Below, piece by piece: positions 17,392-24,480 of a stretch of 64,000 bases of DNA. The DNA lies in assembly GCF_000018605.1 (NCBI RefSeq), contig NC_010003.1:1960501-2024500 (forward strand), written 5' to 3'. Both the position numbers and the translations under genes were made by a program. Position 1 is the first letter of the stretch, and each line of letters starts with the position of its first letter. The DNA is from Petrotoga mobilis SJ95 (GTDB lineage Bacteria > Thermotogota > Thermotogae > Petrotogales > Petrotogaceae). A model generated the notes under the pieces. The model ran no database searches. It had not been told where the DNA came from and saw only the letters and a program-made list of their open reading frames with translations.

Positions 17392-17436
17392 AGTGCCCTT
17401 TCACCCCGCTCCGCACCCATAAGGAAAAGGGGTCTT
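17392..17436 (-). repeat. Mosaic GC-rich repeat, one unit, ahead of rmlA
   Basis: On the minus strand this reads CCTTATGGGTGCGGAGC, then GGGGTGAAAGGGCACTAA. It is the same unit as at 102-140 and is in sense orientation with rmlA, 37 bases before the start codon. Confidence 0.8.
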
Positions 17437-17439
17437 TAC

Positions 17440-19299
17440 TCATTGAGTTTCTTCGCTGATCTTTGATATATTTGAATCTGGTATGTAATCTTTTATTATC
17501 TCAATAACACTGTTGTAATCATGATTTTTTATCATTATATTTATTCGATCTATCAATTCATTTAGCTTCTCTTTATTTATTTCGTGATTGTTGGATTTTG
17601 AAATAAAGATTCGTCTGTTTCTAGTTTTTTCGTAATCTTCATCTTCCAAAAATATTTCTTCGTATAATTTCTCACCAGGCCTGATGCCTGTATAAACTAT
17701 TTTAATGTCTTGATCAGGGATATACCCGGAAAGTCTGATCAAATCCCTTGCTAATCGATCAATATTGACAGGCGCTCCCATTTCTAAAACAAATATTTCA
17801 GCCTTTTGAGCGAACTGTCCACATTGTAATACTAAAGAGACAGCCTCCGGAATAGTCATGAAATACCTTTTCATATTGGGATGTGTGACAGTAACGGGAC
17901 CACCCTTTTGTATCTGTTCTTTGAAAATTGGAATTACACTCCCTCTACTTCCCAAAACGTTCCCGAACCTTACAATTCCATACTTTGTTTGATAAAAATT
18001 AGACATTGTCTTTACTATAATTTCCCCAAGTCTCTTTGAAGCACCCATAATGGATGTTGGTTTGATGGCTTTGTCGGTGGAAATAAAAACGAATCTTTCT
18101 ACATTGTATTCCCCTGAAAGTTTTGCAACAGTGTAAGTCCCAATTGTGTTGACCCTGAAGGCTTCTGTTGGATTTTTTTGCATGAGGGGTACATGTTTAT
18201 GAGCAGCAGCATGAAAAACAACATCAAATCTATATTTTGAAAATAAATACCTCATTCTATTTTCATCGGATACATCTGCGATAATTTCTTCTATAAAGGC
18301 ATCTGAAAATTTGTCTTTCAGTTCATTCGATATTTCAAAAATACTGTTTTCACCTTTTCCAAGCAAGAAAAGAGCTTTGGGACCCATTGGTAAAACCTGT
18401 CTACATATTTCAGAACCTATACTTCCCCCTGCACCAGTAACCAGTATTTTTTTGCCTTTTATGTAATCTTTTATCTCTTTTAAATCAACGCTAACTTCCT
18501 TTCTACCTAATAAATCGGAAATATCGACCTCTCGTAGAAAGCCAAGTGATAACTTGTTATCTAAAATTTCCAAGATTCCTGGCAAAGTTTTTAATCTAAC
18601 CTTCGATGTATCAACATAATCTATGATTTTTTTTATCTGATCTGATGAAGCGCTAGGAATAGCTATTATAACCTCTTCAACATTGTATTTTTCAACAAAA
18701 TCCATAACTTGGTTTATTTTCCCCAGTACAGGATAGCCTCGAATGTTTCTTCCTATCTTTTCTGGATCATCATCCAAAAAGCCTACAACTGATCCCTCTT
18801 CTGGATGCCTTTCGTATTCCCCCAACAATTCTGTTCCTGCATCGCCTGCTCCTATTATAAGAATATTTTTAATTCCGTTTAACCGCTTTTTATAATTTCG
18901 AGAATGTCTTGAAAACCAATATATCCTACTAGCTGAAACAAAGACTACTCCAACCACCGACGCAGTCGCCGCCACGCTGAAAGGAAGTGTAAAAATATCG
19001 CTTATATATCTTCTTACAAACTCAAAAATAAAAAAGTTGATAAGGAAACCTATGAAACCACTATTAAATACAGGTCTTAATTCGTTAAGAGTGGCAAATC
19101 TCCAAATATATCTATATATTCCAGAGTAATAAAAAACAATTACCATAATCAAAGGAAAGAAAAAGATGGGGGAGATGTACTTTCTCATCTCCACAAAGTC
19201 AAATTGAAACCTTATGAACATTGCAACAATGTAAGCAAGGAAAAACAAAATATAGTCAATTATCATCAATCTAAAAGATCTTTTAGACAAATGTTTCAT
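17440..19299 (-). CDS. Membrane-anchored nucleotide-sugar 4,6-dehydratase, CapD/FlaA1/PglF family
   Basis: 619 residues. Four transmembrane helices (about 11-31, 43-61, 78-96, 105-125) precede a Rossmann-like domain (IIGAGDAGTE near 147) and the catalytic short-chain dehydrogenase domain (LVTGAGGSIGSE near 289). In the active site KPTSIMGASK has Met where classical SDRs have Tyr, as in PglF and FlaA1 enzymes that dehydrate UDP-GlcNAc. It acts at the cytoplasmic membrane in glycan or polysaccharide synthesis. It overlaps the aminotransferase gene by 17 bases, giving the usual dehydratase-aminotransferase pair. Confidence 0.9.
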   Translation of the reverse strand: MKHLSKRSFRLMIIDYILFFLAYIVAMFIRFQFDFVEMRKYISPIFFFPLIMVIVFYYSGIYRYIWRFATLNELRPVFNSGFIGFLINFFIFEFVRRYISDIFTLPFSVAATASVVGVVFVSASRIYWFSRHSRNYKKRLNGIKNILIIGAGDAGTELLGEYERHPEEGSVVGFLDDDPEKIGRNIRGYPVLGKINQVMDFVEKYNVEEVIIAIPSASSDQIKKIIDYVDTSKVRLKTLPGILEILDNKLSLGFLREVDISDLLGRKEVSVDLKEIKDYIKGKKILVTGAGGSIGSEICRQVLPMGPKALFLLGKGENSIFEISNELKDKFSDAFIEEIIADVSDENRMRYLFSKYRFDVVFHAAAHKHVPLMQKNPTEAFRVNTIGTYTVAKLSGEYNVERFVFISTDKAIKPTSIMGASKRLGEIIVKTMSNFYQTKYGIVRFGNVLGSRGSVIPIFKEQIQKGGPVTVTHPNMKRYFMTIPEAVSLVLQCGQFAQKAEIFVLEMGAPVNIDRLARDLIRLSGYIPDQDIKIVYTGIRPGEKLYEEIFLEDEDYEKTRNRRIFISKSNNHEINKEKLNELIDRINIMIKNHDYNSVIEIIKDYIPDSNISKISEETQ

Positions 19300-20536
19300 T
19301 TTTTATCTCCGTTAAGCTATCTGTTATTATTTGATATACGTAATTCTGTTCTTCAAGACTGATATTGGAGAAAAATGGGATTGCAAAAGTTAAAGATGAG
19401 ATCAGCTCCGTGACAGGGAAATCTCCTTCTTCATAGCCGAACATTTTTCTATAGAAAGGCTGTAAGTGGACAGGGTAAAAGTAATTTTTGGATTCAACAC
19501 CTTTTTCACTCAATTTTTTTAAAAAGGTTTGTAAGATATTTCTTATCTTATTTATTAATTCCTTCCATTCTTTTCGATTTTGTTTCCCTTCAATTTTTAT
19601 TGGTAGATCGAAATTTCTAACCCATGTAGGTATATGAATTAACTCTGATACCCAATCTAAGTTCAATCTCAAAACGAAGACAAACCAGCTCTGAGAAGTA
19701 ACTTCTTGAGGAATGAAAGGTAAAACTACTCTTTCTTCACTTTGAAACAACTCAAAATAATTCATAGCCTTCTCTTTTCTTTTAGAACTTATCTCCTCTA
19801 TCCGTTTCATTTGAGCAAAGCCAAGTGCAGCAGACATTTCATCCATACGATAATTGTATCCGAGTCTTTCACTTATTAACCACTCACCGCTTTTGCCTCT
19901 ACCTTGGTTACACATGGACTTACATAAGTCAAAGATTTCTTCATCATCAGTAACTATAACCCCGCCTTCACCAGTGGTTATCTGCTTATTTGGGTAAAAG
20001 GCATATGTGCCAGCTTTTCCAAAAGTTCCTAATTTACGCCCTTTATACTCTCCCCCCAGTGCTTCGCATGAATCTTCGATTATTTTAATTTTATCTGGAA
20101 GAATCTTAAGTATCTCATCCCATTCCAAGGGAACTCCAAAAACATCCACACCCATGAAGGCTGTGACGTCATCTTTGTAATCTTTGTCTATGAACTCTTT
20201 TAAATTTTTAACGGATAAGTTGTAAGTATGAGGATCTATATCAACAAATACCGGCACTCCTTTCTCAAACAAAGCTACGTTAGCCGAAGATATAAAGGTG
20301 AAAGGTGTTACAATCATTTTTTGATTTTGTTGAAAATCCAAAGCCCTTATAATCAAATGTAAGGCTGATGTTCCACTGTTTACAGCCAGAGCATATTTCA
20401 TTCCAGCGTATTCTTTTATTATTTCTTGGAATTTTTCTAAGTAAGGACCCAAAGCAAGTCTTTCAGAATTCAAAACATCCATGATAGTTCTTTTCTCTAA
20501 GTCAGTAATATCTGCACCTGATAATGGGACAAACAT
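19283..20536 (-). CDS. DegT/DnrJ/EryC1 family sugar aminotransferase
   Basis: PLP-dependent transaminase of 417 residues that aminates a 4-keto nucleotide sugar, probably the product of the overlapping CapD-like dehydratase. Motifs are VNSGTSALHL, the catalytic lysine K184 in FYPNKQITTGEGG, and NYRMDEMSAALG. An unusual insert of about 40 residues (LNLDWVSEL to NKIRNILQ) lies in the C-terminal domain before YFYPVHLQPFY. ATG at 20536 is preferred over GTG at 20554, because that GTG lies just upstream of the GGAGG site (20548-20552). Confidence 0.9.
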   Translation of the reverse strand: MFVPLSGADITDLEKRTIMDVLNSERLALGPYLEKFQEIIKEYAGMKYALAVNSGTSALHLIIRALDFQQNQKMIVTPFTFISSANVALFEKGVPVFVDIDPHTYNLSVKNLKEFIDKDYKDDVTAFMGVDVFGVPLEWDEILKILPDKIKIIEDSCEALGGEYKGRKLGTFGKAGTYAFYPNKQITTGEGGVIVTDDEEIFDLCKSMCNQGRGKSGEWLISERLGYNYRMDEMSAALGFAQMKRIEEISSKRKEKAMNYFELFQSEERVVLPFIPQEVTSQSWFVFVLRLNLDWVSELIHIPTWVRNFDLPIKIEGKQNRKEWKELINKIRNILQTFLKKLSEKGVESKNYFYPVHLQPFYRKMFGYEEGDFPVTELISSLTFAIPFFSNISLEEQNYVYQIITDSLTEIKNETFV

Positions 20537-20545
20537 AGTTGATAT

Positions 20546-20605
20546 CGCCTCCACGCGTTAAGGGACTTTGCCCTTAAGATCCCCAAAACCTAATTTTATT
20601 TTAAA
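20546..20605 (-). repeat. Repeat module B: hairpin leader of the DegT gene
   Basis: On the minus strand a T-rich stretch ending GGTTTTGGGG is followed by TTAAGGG-CAAAGT-CCCTTAA (20558-20577) and then the GGAGG site of the aminotransferase. This matches the layout of the module at 48463-48535 and 53261-53331. Confidence 0.65.
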
Positions 20606-20633
20606 AGAATTTTTTTGCGCAAAGCTGCAAAAA

Positions 20634-21488
20634 TTATAAAAATTGTTGGAGTTTTTTGTATTCTTCCTCTTTTATATAACCATCTTTCAGCAGCTTTTCT
20701 AATATCTCTTCGGCTTTCTTTCTATTTGATAAGGATGTAACATGAGAAAAAATAGTGCTATATCTTTCATCTTCGCCCATATTTTTAATTTGATTGGTTA
20801 TTTTCTCATAAAGGTTCTCTTGTGCAGGTTTTTCGGCTGCGCCACTTGTTGAGGCATCGTTTTGTGTTTCTTTTTCATCTTTTTTAATAAGTTCAAGATA
20901 CCTTCCCGTAGCGGTACCGTCCTCAAAATAATGTATTGTTGTTTCTCGTATTAAGAAAAACAAAAGAAACCACTGGTATACATCAAGGGTGATGATTCTC
21001 AGTAACATAACGACGTTTCCGTCTCTCAATTTGATGAAACGATTTTTAACTATTTTGTTGCTAATTTCGGATTCTTGAAGCTGCCATTGGTCTTTGTCAA
21101 TCCTATTTATCATACTTGCATATGAGATCCAGCTTAATAGAAAACTTCCCAAAAATAAATAAATCTGCCAACTAGGTAGTGTGAAAGTTTGTATTTCATC
21201 CAATGTTAAACTTCCTACTTGTTGTATCAAGTACAGATAAAAGACATTTAGTACCAAAAAAGAAACTATGTACAAAATAAACCAAATTATGGGGTTCTTA
21301 TCTTTTATATCCGGAAAACTCAAATTATTCGATTGGTAGACCTTCTTCATTCGTTCAATATGAAGATTTCTGTTTCTGATTAAAACGTGGTAAATAAAAA
21401 ATAATAAAGCCAGTCCAACGAATTGTAGGACAGGTATATATGACAGTATAAAGGTTATAAAAATAATAAAAGGTCTCAGCAAAATCAT
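20634..21488 (-). CDS. Conserved membrane protein with a short C-terminal SHOCT-like helix pair
   Basis: I do not recognise the family. Four hydrophobic segments are visible (about 5-35, 66-90, 105-125, 165-185). A charged soluble part of about 95 residues follows. The last 25 residues, ending AEEILEKLLKDGYIKEEEYKKLQQFL with a break in the middle, resemble a SHOCT oligomerisation motif. The ATG at 21488 follows GGAGG, 26 bases after hisS, so it is co-transcribed with hisS. The function is unknown. Confidence 0.75.
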   Translation of the reverse strand: MILLRPFIIFITFILSYIPVLQFVGLALLFFIYHVLIRNRNLHIERMKKVYQSNNLSFPDIKDKNPIIWFILYIVSFLVLNVFYLYLIQQVGSLTLDEIQTFTLPSWQIYLFLGSFLLSWISYASMINRIDKDQWQLQESEISNKIVKNRFIKLRDGNVVMLLRIITLDVYQWFLLFFLIRETTIHYFEDGTATGRYLELIKKDEKETQNDASTSGAAEKPAQENLYEKITNQIKNMGEDERYSTIFSHVTSLSNRKKAEEILEKLLKDGYIKEEEYKKLQQFL

Positions 21489-21514
21489 TCCATTTCCTCC
21501 AGTTAAAAAAGTCT

Positions 21515-22780
21515 TTATTCTTCTCTAAGCTTTTCCACTATGATCTCAGACACCCAATTTCTTTCGATCTGGGTCTGTTCTCCGCTTTTCATATTCTTTA
21601 TTGTAACGATATCCCGAGAAATCTCTTCCTCTCCTATTACAACCACGTATTTAGCGTTCAATCTGTTGGCATGTTTAAATTGCCCCGATAAATTCCTTTT
21701 CGATATATTTAGAAAAGTATTTATACCTTTTTTTCTCAGTTCTTTCGATAAAGTAACTGCCGCCATTTCACCCTTTTCACCTTGAAAAGCTATGTAAACA
21801 TCTATTTCGCTTTCACTCTCGACCTCGACATTCTCTTTTTTTAATGCTTCTATTACTCTTTCAATCCCTATAGCGAAACCAACCCCTGGAGTTTTAGGAC
21901 CCCCTAATTGTTCAACGAGATCGTCGTACCTACCACCACCTGCTACGACAGCTTGTTCACCCAAATCAGAATGTTCTACCTCAAATGCGGTTTTCGTGTA
22001 ATAATCTAAACCTCTAACTATCTTTGGATCAACTTGAAAGGGTACATTGTAAGCCTTCAAATATTTTTGAAGGTTTTCAAAATGTTCGCGACTTTCTTCA
22101 TCTAAATAATCCAAAATTGAAGGAGCATTTTTTGCCGCTTCCACGTCGATTTTGCAGTCCAACAACCTCATAATGTTGGTGTTAAAACGTCTTTGACAAT
22201 CTTCACATAGGTTGGGTAACAACGGTTGATAATACGTTTTCAATACTTCTTTGTATTTTTCTCTACTTTCAAAGGTGCCTATGTTGTTAATTTTCACCTT
22301 AAAATTGCTCAATTTTAGCTTATTGAAGAAATCGTAGACAAATGTGATTAATTCAGCATCTGCTAAAGGATGGTCTGTTCCAAAAATCTCTGCTCCTATT
22401 TGATAAAATTCCCTATAACGTCCTGCTTGAGGCTTTTCATATCTGAACATAGGACCCATGTAAAATAATTTTTGAGGAGACCCAAAGGTTATTAAAGAGT
22501 TTTCTATATAAGCCCTTGCTACCGAAGCGGTGCCTTCAGGTCTTAAAGTTAGTGACCTTCCTTTTTTATCATCAAAAGTGTACATTTCTTTTTGAACAAT
22601 ATCTGTTTCTTGGCCTATTCCTCTGCTAAAAAGTTCGGTTTTTTCAATTAATGGGGTTCTTATCTCTTTGTATCCATATATTTTAAAAAGTTTCTTTGCC
22701 GTATTTTCGATGTATTCCCAATACTTAACTTCTTCCCCAAAAATGTCTTTTGTACCTTTTATTCTTGTATAAGTACTCAA
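21515..22780 (-). CDS. hisS: Histidyl-tRNA synthetase
   Basis: Class II synthetase of 421 residues. Motif 2 is FRYEKPQAGRYREFYQIG, the histidine-binding loops are RGLDYYTKTAFEV and GGGRYDDL, and motif 3 is GVGFAIGIERV. The C-terminal anticodon-binding domain is complete. The start is TTG at 22780, 8 bases after AAGGAGG (TTG AGT ACT). A repeat-type leader lies directly upstream in the sense direction. Confidence 0.96.
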   Translation of the reverse strand: MSTYTRIKGTKDIFGEEVKYWEYIENTAKKLFKIYGYKEIRTPLIEKTELFSRGIGQETDIVQKEMYTFDDKKGRSLTLRPEGTASVARAYIENSLITFGSPQKLFYMGPMFRYEKPQAGRYREFYQIGAEIFGTDHPLADAELITFVYDFFNKLKLSNFKVKINNIGTFESREKYKEVLKTYYQPLLPNLCEDCQRRFNTNIMRLLDCKIDVEAAKNAPSILDYLDEESREHFENLQKYLKAYNVPFQVDPKIVRGLDYYTKTAFEVEHSDLGEQAVVAGGGRYDDLVEQLGGPKTPGVGFAIGIERVIEALKKENVEVESESEIDVYIAFQGEKGEMAAVTLSKELRKKGINTFLNISKRNLSGQFKHANRLNAKYVVVIGEEEISRDIVTIKNMKSGEQTQIERNWVSEIIVEKLREE

Positions 22781-22819
22781 ATAGTAATCCTCCTTAGATC
22801 TTGATTGTAGTACTTGTTT

Positions 22820-22915
22820 GTAGACACTTTAAAACTTATTTTAGCTCCCCCTCGCCCCGCTCCCCGCCCTTCTAAGGAAGGAGACTTGCCGCAGCCCGTT
22901 CCCCGCTTTCTCAAT
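22820..22915 (-). repeat. Mosaic GC-rich repeat and leader ahead of hisS
   Basis: Read on the minus strand: a degenerate unit, then one complete unit (22842-22877) ending GGGGCGAGGGGGAGCTAAA, then AGTTTTAAAGTGTCTACAAAC, a decayed copy of the hairpin found after other units, then the hisS ribosome-binding site. Confidence 0.7.
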
Positions 22916-22987
22916 TATTTTACCACAAAGTTTATAACTTTAAAAGAAAAGATCAAAGTTAAGAATTTTTAAGACGTAAAAAATAAT

Positions 22988-23012
22988 TGAGAGGGAGAAA
23001 ATCTCCCTCTCA
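22988..23012 (-). terminator. Terminator after the S1-domain gene
   Basis: Perfect 11-bp stem TGAGAGGGAGA (22988-22998) and TCTCCCTCTCA (23002-23012). On the minus strand it is followed by AATTATTTTTTA. It ends the S1-domain transcript. Confidence 0.8.
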
Positions 23013-23046
23013 GATATTATTCTATATATGCATAACCTATAATTAA

Positions 23047-23418
23047 TTATCTTCTACGTGTATTCTTTTTCTTATCTAGGTGCTTTTTATACTCGGATAT
23101 CTTCTTTTCGCTGTCTTTTAGATACTGATTCAATCTTTTTTCAAAGTTGTGTGATTTTCCCGTGTCCTCTTTTTCCTCATCAAAATCTTTTAAAGAGATC
23201 TCATACTTTCCGTCTTTCGTTCTTCCAATGACTTTTCCTTGAACTTCATCACCAATTTTTAAAAAGCTGGATATCTCTCTAACATACTTTTTTGAAATCT
23301 TTGAAATGTGTACAAATCCTTCTTCACCATTTTCAAGTTCTAAAAAAGCACCAAACTTTTTGATATCGACTACTTTACCTTTCACAGAATCCCCTGTTGC
23401 TAAACTTTCATTTACCAA
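23047..23418 (-). CDS. S1-domain RNA-binding protein, YugI/GSP13-CvfD type
   Basis: 123 residues. A single S1 OB-fold spans about 5-78 (GDSVKGKVVDIKKFGAFLEL, GFVHISKIS, GDEVQGKVIGRT), followed by a lysine-rich basic tail. Single-S1 proteins of this size bind RNA or the ribosome in Firmicutes; the exact role here is unknown. The start is TTG at 23418 (TTG GTA AAT GAA) with AAGG 8 bases upstream. The candidate structured RNA fills the gap between rpmE and this gene. Confidence 0.85.
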   Translation of the reverse strand: MVNESLATGDSVKGKVVDIKKFGAFLELENGEEGFVHISKISKKYVREISSFLKIGDEVQGKVIGRTKDGKYEISLKDFDEEKEDTGKSHNFEKRLNQYLKDSEKKISEYKKHLDKKKNTRRR

Positions 23419-23439
23419 AATAATTACCTTGCCCTTTTT

Positions 23440-23640
23440 TCTTAATCACGAGAACCTTGCTAAGTCGTGATATCACCCTTTCTAAACGGATGGCCTGGGT
23501 CCGGGCGTTGGTTTTCACCTCCGAAATTTTTTGTTGTGTTTCCAGATGGATATTGGTAGAAACTTACCAATAGCAAGGACCAACTGGATAACGCTTTTCA
23601 TCTCTCGATACTTTTATTTCTTAACTCTAATAAATCCCCC
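23440..23640 (-). ncRNA. Candidate structured RNA or leader upstream of the S1-domain gene
   Basis: The 243-base gap after rpmE is richer in G+C than its surroundings and strongly structured. Stem 1 is TATTGGTA (23551-23558) with TACCAATA (23565-23572), enclosed by TCCAG/CTGGA. Stem 2 is ATCACGA (23445-23451) with TCGTGAT (23465-23471). The stem 2 loop holds CCTTGCTA (23455-23462), exactly complementary to TAGCAAGG (23571-23578) beside stem 1, an eight-base long-range pairing. GGTCC and GTTGG (23498-23511) can also pair with GGACCAAC (23577-23584). I cannot match it to a known riboswitch, SRP, RNase P or tmRNA. Two short open frames also cross it but lack credible starts. Confidence 0.45.
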
Positions 23641-23661
23641 CCAATAAGAAAATTAGAGATT

Positions 23662-23877
23662 TTAGTTTTCAAGAAAATCTTTGTATTTGTTCTTAAACTT
23701 CTGAACTCTACCTTCTGTATCCAATATTTGTGAACCTAATTCTCCTCTGTAAAAAGGATGACATTCAGAACAAACATCTAATCTGAAATTGTCAACTGTT
23801 GAATACATAGTATGTTCGGCGCCACAAGCGCATTTTACGGTTATAAGTTTCATTTCTGGATGAATACCTTGTTTCAC
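23662..23877 (-). CDS. rpmE: Ribosomal protein L31
   Basis: Zinc-binding form of L31, 71 residues, with VKCACGAEH and [12 protein letters not shown] giving the CxC and CxxC ligands, and the usual N-terminus KQGIHPEM. The start is GTG at 23877, placed 5 bases after AAGGAGTG; an upstream GTG overlaps that site. A near-perfect promoter lies just upstream. Confidence 0.95.
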   Translation of the reverse strand: MKQGIHPEMKLITVKCACGAEHTMYSTVDNFRLDVCSECHPFYRGELGSQILDTEGRVQKFKNKYKDFLEN

Positions 23878-23913
23878 GTCTAACACTCCTTAATCTATAT
23901 TTCTTACCAACTT

Positions 23914-23942
23914 ATTATATCATAATCTGATAATTATGTCAA
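23914..23942 (-). promoter_or_regulatory. rpmE promoter
   Basis: Minus strand TTGACA (23942-23937), 17 bases, TATAAT (23919-23914), with TG one base before the -10. Consensus vegetative-sigma promoter. Its -35 abuts the stop codon of the neighbouring envelope gene. Confidence 0.85.
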
Positions 23943-23943
23943 A

Positions 23944-24375
23944 TTAAAAAACATAACCAAAACCTAATCCCCCGGATAAGTTAAATTTGGTCTCTGGAAT
24001 TACATTAAAGCCAGGAGCCAATTCTAAAAATGTTAAGAGAGGTGTACTCGGAATTTCAAAATTTAAAGCTAAAGGCATTCTAACCCCCACACTTAATTCA
24101 CTGGAAGTTACTCCAACATGCAAACCTCCTCCATAACTAAAACCTATATCGCCAAATAAATTATGAGATAGTGCATTGAAATCACTGTCAATTAAAAAAC
24201 TTTCGTCAGTAAAAGACCAAGCGGCTGTGATTCCTGCAAAACTTGTATTACTAGAGTAACTTCTTATATACAATCCCGTTGGTTCACCAACTTTTACTCC
24301 TAACCCTAATGGAGCCGAAAAAACTACTGCAGTTAAAACTATTAAAGCGAATAAAGAGACTACTATCTTTTTCAT
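23944..24375 (-). CDS. Small exported beta-rich (outer-envelope type) protein
   Basis: 143 residues beginning with a clear signal peptide (MKKIVVSLFALIVLTAVVFSA). The rest is alternating, glycine-rich beta sequence ending GLGFGYVF with a terminal aromatic residue, as in small outer-membrane barrels. I do not recognise a named family. The start is ATG at 24375 with AGGAGGG 6 bases upstream; the frame is open further upstream but without a site. It stands alone between rpmE and polC. Confidence 0.7.
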   Translation of the reverse strand: MKKIVVSLFALIVLTAVVFSAPLGLGVKVGEPTGLYIRSYSSNTSFAGITAAWSFTDESFLIDSDFNALSHNLFGDIGFSYGGGLHVGVTSSELSVGVRMPLALNFEIPSTPLLTFLELAPGFNVIPETKFNLSGGLGFGYVF

Positions 24376-24480
24376 CCTAATCCCTCCTGATGTTAAAGTT
24401 TTTTCAAAAATGCAAAAAAAGTAACAAAAATATAATATCATAACTTTATTAAATTTTTATTAATTTCTTTAGTAATAACA

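Noticed and set aside
23410-23630. Two short protein frames (28 and 36 codons) in the gap upstream of the S1 gene
   Set aside because: They have poor or overlapping start sites and no recognisable family, while the DNA shows strong RNA pairing.
24376-24441. Upstream extension of the small envelope protein
   Set aside because: The signal peptide begins at the ATG at 24375, which has AGGAGGG; the extension has no site and would bury the signal.
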